DNA of 64,000 bases from Vibrio maritimus (GTDB lineage Bacteria; Pseudomonadota; Gammaproteobacteria; Enterobacterales; Vibrionaceae), in assembly GCA_000755425.1 (NCBI GenBank), contig BBMT01000020.1, positions 1 through 64,000 of the forward strand. The letters are read 5' to 3'. A program made the position numbers and the translations under genes. Below, piece by piece: positions 57,119 through 64,000 of this stretch. Position 1 is the first letter of the stretch. The number at the start of each line of letters is the position of its first letter. Under the pieces are notes generated by a model, which was not told where the DNA came from, ran no database searches, and saw nothing but the letters and a program-made list of their open reading frames with translations.

Positions 57119-57715
57119 ATGGATTGGTCATTTTTGCTATCAGTGGCATTGTTTGCCGTGGTCATGACGGGGACGCCAGGCCCTAATAACGTCATGCTAA
57201 CAGCGTCGGGCGCTAACTTTGGCTATGTCAGATCGATTCCGCACTTTCTTGGGATTGGTCTCGGCCTGATCAGCTTGATCTTATTGAATGGCGCAGGCCT
57301 CGGCGTGATCTTCCAGACTTATCCCATGGTTCAGGAAGTTCTCAAATGGCTGGGCAGTGCCTATTTGCTGTATTTGGCTTGGCGAATTCTGACCGCTGGG
57401 ATCAATAAGGGAGAGTCCGATAGCAAAGCCAAACCTATGACCTGCTTTGAAGCCATGACATTCCAATATTTGAACCCGAAAGCTTGGGTAATGTCGGTAA
57501 CTGCCGTGAGTTCGTTTGCATTGAGCGGTGACTACTATTGGTGGTCGCTGGTGGGGATATCGATGATCTTTTTGCTGGTTCAGATACAAACGTCGTCGGT
57601 ATGGGTAGGGTTTGGCACCTTCATTCGCCGCTGGCTGGCAACACCGACCGCATGGCGACGCTTTAACTCCAGCATGGCGCTACTTACTGCTTCATGTGTG
57701 GTGTTTATTTGGTAG
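57119..57715 (+). CDS. LysE/RhtB-family amino acid exporter
   Basis: A 198-residue inner-membrane protein of about six helices. The family signature is the N-terminal VMTGTPGPNNVMLTASGANF, around residues 16-35. LYLAWRILTAG and NPKAWVMSVTAVSSF follow. LysE/RhtB proteins export amino acids such as lysine, threonine or homoserine; the substrate here is not known. ATG 57119 has a GGGAGAAGAGG purine-rich site upstream. The frame is intact and its end overlaps the convergent TIGR02444 gene by 11 bases. The MocR gene is divergent. Confidence 0.9.
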   Translation: MDWSFLLSVALFAVVMTGTPGPNNVMLTASGANFGYVRSIPHFLGIGLGLISLILLNGAGLGVIFQTYPMVQEVLKWLGSAYLLYLAWRILTAGINKGESDSKAKPMTCFEAMTFQYLNPKAWVMSVTAVSSFALSGDYYWWSLVGISMIFLLVQIQTSSVWVGFGTFIRRWLATPTAWRRFNSSMALLTASCVVFIW

Positions 57716-58184
57716 CGAGTTCGCTGACGGGCTTGGCAAAGATAAGACCTAAGTGTTCAGCACCAAGTTGGCGACAGTAGCCAAGCACCAGTGGTTCATC
57801 CTGTTTGGGACTGAGCGTTAACGCATTAATGCAATCAACAAGGTCGGATTGCTGCTGCTTCTCAAGGCTGAGCTCAAACTCAAGCGCTTCACGATAGAGA
57901 CTATCAACTACGCTGTGTTTGAGTTGACGGCGGATATCGCGAAATTGATGCAGCAGCTTTTCCGTACGACCGAGGCAGGATTGAACATGATGCCAATCCT
58001 CGGCATTGAAGCGAAGTGCCTGTTCGTCCAGGCACTTCAGAAGTAATAGCAGATTGACGTTGCCGTGGTAGTGATTTTGCAGATTTAAACACGCCTCTTT
58101 TACCTCACGCACCCCATAGTACTGCAGGCTAAACTGCCATAGGTGCTCTAGAGTGAGGTTTGAAGGTGCGTGCTCGCGGGTCAT
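57705..58184 (-). CDS. TIGR02444 family protein, function unknown
   Basis: A 159-residue predicted cytoplasmic helical protein (LTLEHLWQFSLQYYGVREVK, NVNLLLLLKCLDEQAL) of a gammaproteobacterial family without assigned function. No catalytic motif is visible. The frame is intact. Its ATG overlaps the yheS stop by 4 bases (ATGA), so it is coupled to yheS, its usual neighbour. Identification is from pattern and context. Confidence 0.85.
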   Translation of the reverse strand: MTREHAPSNLTLEHLWQFSLQYYGVREVKEACLNLQNHYHGNVNLLLLLKCLDEQALRFNAEDWHHVQSCLGRTEKLLHQFRDIRRQLKHSVVDSLYREALEFELSLEKQQQSDLVDCINALTLSPKQDEPLVLGYCRQLGAEHLGLIFAKPVSELATK

Positions 58185-60101
58185 GACTGATTGAATTCCT
58201 GTTCCATCTGCTCAAGAACTTCTTGCTGCGCCATCCAATCCATTTCGACTTCTTCAAGTTCGGATTTACTGGAGGCTTGCTTGGCAAGTACTTCATTAAG
58301 TTTAGCTTTATTTTCCGCATCATACAGAGAAGTGTCAGACAATTGCTCTTCTGCCTCAGCGATGAGGGCGGATAACTTATCCATTTTTTCTTCAAGCTTT
58401 GTCAGTGTTTTGCGAATTGGCGCCGTTTGCTTACGAAACTCGGCGTCTTTGCGCTTTTGCTCTTTCTTAGCCGCTGCACTGTTGTTTGAGGTTTTGTCTG
58501 GCTCATTGGCTTGAGCCTCTTTACGCTCAATCTTTTGCTGCTCTGTCAGCCACTTATAGTAGTCAACCAAGTCGCCATTAAATGGCGCTACCTGACGATC
58601 GTGCACTAGGTACAAGTCATCGGTGGTGGCGCGCAGTAGGTAGCGATCGTGACTGACGATGACCATTGCGCCTTCAAAGGTTTGCAGAGCAAGCGTTAAG
58701 GCTTGACGCATATCCAGATCAAGGTGGTTGGTCGGTTCATCGAGCAGCAATAGGTTTGGTTTTTGCCACACGACAAGCGCTAATACCAGTCTGGCTTTCT
58801 CGCCACCGGAGAACGGCGCGACTTTCTCAAGCGCTTTATCGCCTTGGAAGCCAAAGCTACCCAAGTAGTCACGAAGCTGCTGCTCTGTGTGTTGCGGTGC
58901 GATTTGCATCATGTGTTGCAGCGGTGTCTCTTCTGGATGCAGGGTTTCTAGTTGGTGCTGGGCAAAGTAACCAATCTTAACCCCTTGCGAGTAGTTGAGA
59001 TCGCCCCCTTTGGCGCCAAGCTCGCCTGACAGCAATTTGATCAGAGTGGATTTACCAGCGCCGTTACGACCCAACAGACCAATTCGGCTACCCGGAACTA
59101 GGTTTAGACGGATCTTCTCAAGAATGATGTTGTCATCGTAACCCGCCGAAACGTCATCCATCATGATGATTGGATTTGGCAGTGCCGCAGGCTCTCTGAA
59201 CTCGAAGCTAAACGGGTTATCAAACTGAGCTGGGAGCACTTTCTCCATACGCTCTAGCGCTTTAATACGGCTTTGCGCTTGGCGTGCTTTCGATGCTTTA
59301 TAGCGGAAGCGGTCGATGTACTTCTGCATATGCGACATCTGCTTTTGCTGCTTCTGGTATTGAGCTTGTTGCAAGATGAGTTTTTGCGCGCGCTGCTCTT
59401 CAAACGAGGAGTAGTTGCCAGTGTACTCGTTCAGCAACTGATTTTCGATATGAATGATGCGGCCAACAATTGGGTCAAGGAAGTCTCGGTCGTGCGAGAT
59501 CAAACAAGTGTACCTGGGTAGCTTTGTAGCCAGCGCTCAAGCCACATGACGGCATCCAAATCCAAGTGGTTGGTCGGCTCATCGAGCAGCAGCAGATCTG
59601 AGCGGCAGAGTAGCGCCTGCGCGAGGTTAAGGCGCATACGCCAACCACCCGAGAACTGGGTCAGGTTCCAAGTCATCTGCTCTTGCTAAAACCAAGACCA
59701 TCAAGAAGCTCCGCCGCGCGAGCACGGATGCTATAGCCGCCAATGACTTCGATTTTGCCATGCAGCTCAGCAACTAGGGTGCCGTTGTCTTTCTGCTCAG
59801 CATCCACCAGCTTTTGTTCCAGTGCGCGAAACTCACGATCGCCATCAATCACGTATTCAATAGCGGTGCGCTCTAGTGCTGGGGTTTCCTGTGCAACCCA
59901 AGCGAGCTCCCAATGGGATGGCTGACTAAATGAGCCTGCATCAATAGAGAGTTCGTCTTTGAGCAGCGCAAACAGAGTGGATTTACCACAACCGTTTTTG
60001 CCGACTAGACCTACTTTATCACCAGGGTGAATGGTGGCAGAGGCTTGGTCGAGCAGTGGTTTACCGCCGCGAAGCAATTGAATATCAGAGAAGGTGATCA
60101 T
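58181..60101 (-). CDS. yheS: YheS, ABC-F family ATPase (frame broken twice)
   Basis: A reconstructed 640-residue ABC-F protein with two ATPase domains and no membrane segment; ABC-F proteins act on the ribosome. Domain 1 has Walker A GLVGKNGCGKSTLFAL near residue 33 and signature FSGGWRMRLNLAQAL. Domain 2 has GLLGRNGAGKSTLIKL and FSGGEKARLVLAL. The interdomain linker is rich in Gln/Arg/Lys, and a charged coiled-coil tail follows (KTLTKLEEKMDKLSALIAEA). Two bases are missing: a C near 59688 (AGCCAAGAG) and a T near 59506 (GTTTTGATC), both in domain 1. It is divergent from kefG, as in E. coli. Confidence 0.93.
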
Positions 60102-60401
60102 AAGGAAACAACTAGCTAGTGATTGAAATTTCGACCCACGAATACTATGAGGAAAGCAGCGAAATGTCGATCATTATCCCTTGTGAGAAGTCATAAATAG
60201 CAAGGCAATCAGGGGTAAACTAACCTGCACGAACGGTGAGGTTTGGTATATGATGGAACAAACTGATAACAAAAACAGAATGATTTCAATAACAATCATC
60301 ACTGTCTACCCTTAAAGATTAGGGTAAAGAAAAGTGACTGACTCTTGCTGTTGCTAGAGAGCAGTTTGCGAAGCCGTAAGTATGGAGATGGTTTTCAAGG
60401 A
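60102..60401. other. Divergent promoter region between yheS and kefG
   Basis: About 300 AT-rich bases with no supported open frame, repeat or operator. Presumably it holds both promoters. Confidence 0.4.
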
Positions 60402-61016
60402 ATGACGTCAGAATTACAACACTCAAACCAATCCCCAAAAGTTCTGGTGATCTATGCGCACCCAGAGCCGCAAAACTCTATCGCCAATCAGGTGATGCTC
60501 AAGAAAATCCAATCACTGGATAACGTTACCTTGCGTGACTTATATGCCCTGTACCCTGATTTCTTTATTGACGTCAATGCCGAGCATCAATTGCTGCTTG
60601 AGCACGATGTGATTGTGTTTCAGCATCCACTTTATATGTATTCCTGTCCATCGCTGCTCAAAGAGTGGATTGACCGAGTACTAGGTAAAGGCTTTGCATT
60701 TGGTGATGATTGCGCCTTGGAAGGCAAGTATTGGCGCAGCGTGATTACCACAGGCGGTAAAGAATCGGCCTTTAGCCAGTCTGGCTATAACAAGTACCCA
60801 CTTGAGCAGATATTACAGCCGTTCGAGCTGAGCGCAGCCCTATGCAAAATGCATTGGATGGAGCCTTTGGTTCTCTACTGGTCACGCCGTGTGGGTGATA
60901 TGGATCGCTATCAGCATGCCGAGCTTTATAGGCAGTGGTTGATGCACCCCTTTGACGAGTCTTTGATGATGTCGTCGCTTACGGCAAAGGAGGCGGCTGA
61001 TGGCAATGGCGAATGA
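60402..61016 (+). CDS. kefG: KefG, ancillary flavodoxin-like subunit of the KefB potassium efflux system
   Basis: A 204-residue quinone-oxidoreductase-like protein needed for full KefB activity. The flavin fold begins VLVIYAHPEPQNSIANQVML; FQHPLYMYSCPSLLKEWIDR and TTGGKESAFSQSGYN follow. ATG 60402 gives MTSELQHSNQ; a longer in-frame extension to 60345 has no conserved residues. The frame is intact. Its end overlaps kefB by 17 bases, so the two are coupled, and yheS is divergent, reproducing the enteric order. Confidence 0.93.
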   Translation: MTSELQHSNQSPKVLVIYAHPEPQNSIANQVMLKKIQSLDNVTLRDLYALYPDFFIDVNAEHQLLLEHDVIVFQHPLYMYSCPSLLKEWIDRVLGKGFAFGDDCALEGKYWRSVITTGGKESAFSQSGYNKYPLEQILQPFELSAALCKMHWMEPLVLYWSRRVGDMDRYQHAELYRQWLMHPFDESLMMSSLTAKEAADGNGE

Positions 61017-62793
61017 TTTTCTGCAGAGCAGTGTGATATTTCTCTCAGCGGCGGTGGTGGCAGTGCCAATTGCTCAGCGCTTTGGCCTTGGGAGCGTGCT
61101 CGGTTACTTATTGGCGGGCGTAGCGATTGGCCCTTGGGGACTGGGTCTTATTAGTGATGTCGATGAGATCCTTCATTTCTCCGAGTTTGGTGTCGTGCTG
61201 CTTCTGTTTTTAATAGGCCTTGAGCTAAACCCCAAGAAGCTTTGGCAAATGCGGGTACCAATACTTGGTCTCGGCGGGGCACAGGTATTAGTGACCACTT
61301 TAGTGTTATCGGCCATCGCCTCACTGTTTGGTCTGACTTGGCAGACCAGTTTGGCTATAGGGATGGCATTAGCCTCTCCTCTACCGCGATTGCACTGAGA
61401 GTGATAGAAGAGCAAGGATTAGCGGGCGGAGAAACAGGGCAATCAGGCTTTGCGGTATTGCTGTTTCAAGATATCGCCGTAATTCCTATGCTGGCGCTGC
61501 TTCCAGTATTGGCTGGCAACACAGCAGGTAACTGGGGAGACATCTTGTGGATGCTTGCCGGCGTGCTTGGGCTGCTCATTGGTGGTCATTACCTAATTCG
61601 CCCCCTATTTCGCTATGTCGTGATGAGCGGTGTGCGTGAACTATTTACGGTCGCAGCATTGCTACTGGTGATGGGCATCGCTGCCTTTATGCAGCAGCTA
61701 GGTCTTTCGATGGCACTCGGCACCTTTTTGGCTGGGGTGTTACTGGCCGAAAGTGAATATCGTCATGAGCTTGAGATTGCCATTGAGCCTTTCAAAGGCC
61801 TACTGCTTGGGTTGTTCTTTATTGCAGTGGGAATGGCGGTCAATCTAGGGCTTTTGGTCTCCGAACCGTTAAAGGTACTGTTTGCCGTTGTCTCATTAGT
61901 GGTCATCAAAGGCTTGATACTGTATGTGTTAGCAAGGTTGTTTGGTATTCGTCCTAAAGCGCGTAGTAAGATGGCGGCGATATTAAGCAAGGTGGTGAGT
62001 TTGCCTTCGTTATTTTTACCGCCGCAAGCGCGCAGGGATTGTTGCCTGCTGAAGAGTCAGCTTTCCTATTGGTGGTGGTGAGCTTGTCCATGGTGACCAC
62101 GCCACTGCTTTTGATGGCACAGAAAAAAATGGTTTGAAAAGTCTCTGAACCAAGAGCAAGAAACCACGATGAAAACTGATGTTGAAGACAGACAACCGAG
62201 GGTCATTATTGCTGGCTTTGGTCGTTTCGGACAAATCGTTGGCCGTTTGATGTACGCCAATAAGGTCAAAATCACCGTACTAGAGAGTGATGCGAGCCAA
62301 ATTCATCTACTGAGGAAGTATGGCTATAAGGTGTTCTATGGTGATGCAACTCAGCTTGATTTATTGAGAGCGGCGGGAGCCACAAAGCAGAAGCCATAAT
62401 TGTCTGTACTGACTCGCCAGAAGAGATCATGGAAGTGGTGGATATGTGTCACAAGCATTTTCCTTCACTCAAGGTATTAGCGCGTGCTCGGAGCCGTGTG
62501 GAGGCTTATCAGTTAATGAACCATGGTGTGGAGAGTTATTCGCGAGAGACCTTCCTAGGGGCGCTTGACCTAGGTCGTCAAGCCTTATCGAGCTAGGATT
62601 TCACCCTTATGAGGCCAAGCGCGCAGAAGCGCATTTTAAAAAGTTAGATAATGCCATGCTTAAAGAGCTGCTGCCGCAACACAGTGAAGATAAACAGCTA
62701 GCGCAGCGCTCAAAAGAAGCTCGAAAAGAGCTCGAAGAGATCTTTGGCCGTGAAATGGAAAAAGACCGCCAGTCTCGAAATTTTTGGGATTAG
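61000..62793 (+). CDS. kefB: KefB, glutathione-gated potassium efflux antiporter (frame broken five times)
   Basis: A reconstructed 598-residue CPA2 antiporter that releases potassium and acidifies the cytoplasm when glutathione adducts of electrophiles appear. About twelve helices (residues 1 to about 375) are followed by an RCK/KTN domain with the nucleotide loop VIIAGFGRFGQIVGRLMYAN. Breaks: C lost near 61373 (GCCCTC), C lost near 61987 (AGCCAAGGT), an A gained near 62127 (run of six A read as seven), an A lost near 62384 (ACAAAAGC) and C lost near 62595 (AGCCTAGG). It overlaps kefG and is followed by yheV. Confidence 0.92.
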
Positions 62794-62826
62794 GCAAGTA
62801 AGGTCGTCTGTATAGTAGGAAGTAAC

Positions 62827-63030
62827 ATGAGTAGTACCAAGAAACGTTTTATCGCGGGGGCAAGCTGTCCGAAATGTTCCACGCAAGACAGTTTGCGCTG
62901 GTGGATAGAGAATAATGTTGAATGGGTGGAGTGTGTGGATTGTGAGTTCACCGAGCAACGAACCCCTAAAACTGTAGAAAAATCTGAACGAAGTGATGAA
63001 GAATTAATCGGTATTTTTAAGCCGGAATGA
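62827..63030 (+). CDS. yheV: YheV family zinc-ribbon protein
   Basis: A 67-residue protein with two cysteine pairs, CPKC near residues 14-17 and CVDC near 36-39, forming a likely zinc ribbon. The start MSSTKKRFIAGASCPKC and the motif WVECVDCEFTEQ match the YheV family, whose function is unknown. The frame is intact. It lies 33 bases after kefB and before slyD, the conserved position. Confidence 0.92.
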   Translation: MSSTKKRFIAGASCPKCSTQDSLRWWIENNVEWVECVDCEFTEQRTPKTVEKSERSDEELIGIFKPE

Positions 63031-63069
63031 TTGAGTTTCTATTTTCTATCCCCATAATATGCTCACACG

Positions 63070-63096
63070 CCGCTTAATGGCGGCATTGTTTTAATA
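63070..63096 (+). terminator. Probable terminator after yheV
   Basis: A short GCCGC/GCGGC hairpin is followed by ATTGTTTTAA. The stem is short, so I hold this loosely. Confidence 0.45.
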
Positions 63097-63151
63097 AGAC
63101 TGAGTGGTTCTCGTAGCCGTGCAGTCTTAGTGCCAATCCTTTGGAGTATCC

Positions 63152-63736
63152 ATGAAAATTGCTAAGAACGCAGTAGTAAGCCTAGCGTACCAAGTAAAAA
63201 CTGAAGATGGTGTTGTTGTTGATCAATCAACTGTAGACGCGCCTCTAGATTACCTACACGGCCACAACAACCTTATCACTGGCCTAGAAAAGGAACTTGA
63301 AGGCAAAGAAGCGGGCGACAAGTTCACTGCAACTGTTTCTCCAGAAGATGCATACGGCGAGCACAATGACGCGCTAGTTCAGCGTGTACCTGCGAACGTA
63401 TTCCAAGGTGTTGACACAATTGAAGTGGGTATGCGTTTCCTAGCGGATACTGACCAAGGTCCAATCCCTGTAGAAGTAACAGAAGTTGATGGTGACGAAG
63501 TTGTGGTTGATGGCAACCACATGCTAGCTGGCCAAACACTAACGTTTGACGTTGAAGTTGTTGCACTTCGCGAAGCAACAGCAGAAGAGATCGAGCACGG
63601 TCACATTCACCAAGGTGGCGGTAGCTGCTGTGGTGGTGAAGGTCACGGTGAAGAAGGTGGCTGTTGTGGTGGCGAAGGCCACGGTGAGAAGAAAGAAGAC
63701 GGTTGCTGCGGTGGCGGTGGTTGTGGTTCTCACTAA
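63152..63736 (+). CDS. slyD: SlyD, FKBP-type peptidyl-prolyl isomerase and metallochaperone
   Basis: A 194-residue cytoplasmic chaperone that isomerises proline bonds and supplies nickel for hydrogenase or urease in other bacteria. The FKBP domain (LAYQVKTEDGVVVDQSTVDA, PLDYLHGHNNLITGLEKELE) is split by the insert-in-flap domain (VSPEDAYGEHNDALVQRVP ... TEVDGDEVVVDGNHMLAGQT). From about residue 150 a His/Cys/Gly tail contains paired CCGGEGHGE units and CCGGGGCGSH, the metal-binding region. The frame is intact. A terminator follows. Confidence 0.96.
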   Translation: MKIAKNAVVSLAYQVKTEDGVVVDQSTVDAPLDYLHGHNNLITGLEKELEGKEAGDKFTATVSPEDAYGEHNDALVQRVPANVFQGVDTIEVGMRFLADTDQGPIPVEVTEVDGDEVVVDGNHMLAGQTLTFDVEVVALREATAEEIEHGHIHQGGGSCCGGEGHGEEGGCCGGEGHGEKKEDGCCGGGGCGSH

Positions 63737-63746
63737 TCACATGCTT

Positions 63747-63776
63747 TTCAAAGGCCTCCCATTGGGAGGCCTTTGT
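63747..63776 (+). terminator. Terminator of slyD
   Basis: AAAGGCCTCCC-ATT-GGGAGGCCTTTGTCGTTT is an 11-bp perfect stem, 11 bases after the slyD stop, with a moderate T tail. Confidence 0.8.
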
Positions 63777-63822
63777 CGTTTATAGTACTTGTAAAAAATA
63801 ACGAAGAATAAGGAAGTGATGT

Positions 63823-64000
63823 ATGACCCAGCCTTTTGCTATCGCGATTCACGGCGGTGCCGGTACCATCCTTAAAACGCAGATGAGCGGTGAGTTAAAG
63901 CAACAGATACTTGATGCGCTAACTAAGTCAGTGAGAGCGGGTGCTGCGGTATTAGAAATCGGTGGTGATGCGCTTGATGCAGCAGTGGCTGCTGTGCAGG
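63823..64000 (+). CDS. iaaA: Isoaspartyl peptidase/L-asparaginase, N-terminal part (cut by window end)
   Basis: Fifty-nine codons are visible from ATG 63823, preceded by AAGGAAG. The protein begins MTQPFAIAIHGGAGTILKTQ and continues ALTKSVRAGAAVLEIGGDAL and DAAVAAVQ. This is the start of a plant-type (type III) asparaginase / isoaspartyl dipeptidase, an Ntn hydrolase that self-cleaves before an internal threonine. The catalytic threonine lies beyond the window, so I cannot confirm it. Confidence 0.85.
   Translation, partial: MTQPFAIAIHGGAGTILKTQMSGELKQQILDALTKSVRAGAAVLEIGGDALDAAVAAVQ

Noticed and set aside
2264..62793. Widespread pseudogenisation in a decaying genome
   Set aside because: Codons and protein motifs on both sides of every break are normal, essential genes are hit, and breaks are one-base changes in homopolymers without larger deletions or IS elements.
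63616..63735. Repeat-rich DNA at the 3' end of slyD as a separate repeat element
   Set aside because: The repetition encodes the normal His/Cys/Gly metal-binding tail of SlyD.

Overview
The window is chromosomal DNA of a gammaproteobacterium, almost certainly a Vibrio. This rests on gene content and order: hslVU-ftsN-cytR-priA-rpmE, metJ/metBL/metF beside the quorum-sensing regulator AphA, argE/argCBGH with the ArgH-acetyltransferase fusion, a peroxiredoxin-glutaredoxin hybrid divergent from oxyR, mrcA/pilMNOPQ-aroKB-damX-dam-rpe-gph-trpS, a GlyGly-CTERM nuclease, pabA-argD/astC-astA-astD, crp, and prkB-yheU-yheT / yheS-kefGB-yheV-slyD. I cannot resolve the species. I see no rRNA, tRNA, prophage, integron, CRISPR array or full insertion sequence; this is mostly core genome.

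Layout. 1-8.7 kb: RNA turnover (rraA), menaquinone (menA), a small GIY-YIG protein beside two 79-bp palindromic repeats (a third copy splits hslV from hslU), the HslUV protease, FtsN, CytR and PriA. 8.9-10.8 kb: ribosomal protein L31 and a malic enzyme. 10.9-16.5 kb: the methionine regulon (metJ divergent from metBL, then metF), with MetJ operators at both promoters and a MITE-like inverted repeat after metL. 16.5-20.1 kb: aphA with a long leader, and ppc. 20.3-26.9 kb: arginine biosynthesis with paired ARG-box-like sites. 27.2-29.4 kb: a Rid protein and the OxyR/peroxiredoxin pair. 29.5-43.7 kb: PBP1A, type IVa pilus assembly, shikimate genes, DamX, Dam, Rpe, Gph and TrpS. 44-46.6 kb: a secreted nuclease. 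46.7-52.4 kb: pabA and arginine succinyltransferase catabolism with a DUF1338 oxygenase-like gene. 52.5-64 kb: crp, prkB, yheUT, a MocR regulator divergent from a LysE exporter with a perfect palindrome between them, yheS, kefGB, yheV, slyD and the start of an isoaspartyl peptidase.

Sequence quality matters for every entry. I count about 42 single-step reading-frame breaks in 21 otherwise well-conserved genes, many of them essential (hslU, priA, rpe, argG, kefB and others). Nearly all remove one base from a short homopolymer, mainly CC/CCC or GG. The protein on both sides is normal, so these look like sequencing or assembly indels rather than gene decay. I give full-length spans for such genes and the approximate break points. 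Because of these breaks aphA has no usable open frame, pilN and pilP lose their true starts, and astD looks fused to its neighbour.

I found no convincing wholly new biological system. The best leads are the 79-bp REPIN-like repeat family with its adjacent GIY-YIG protein, the MocR/LysE operator, the structured aphA leader, and the DUF1338 gene in the arginine-catabolic cluster.
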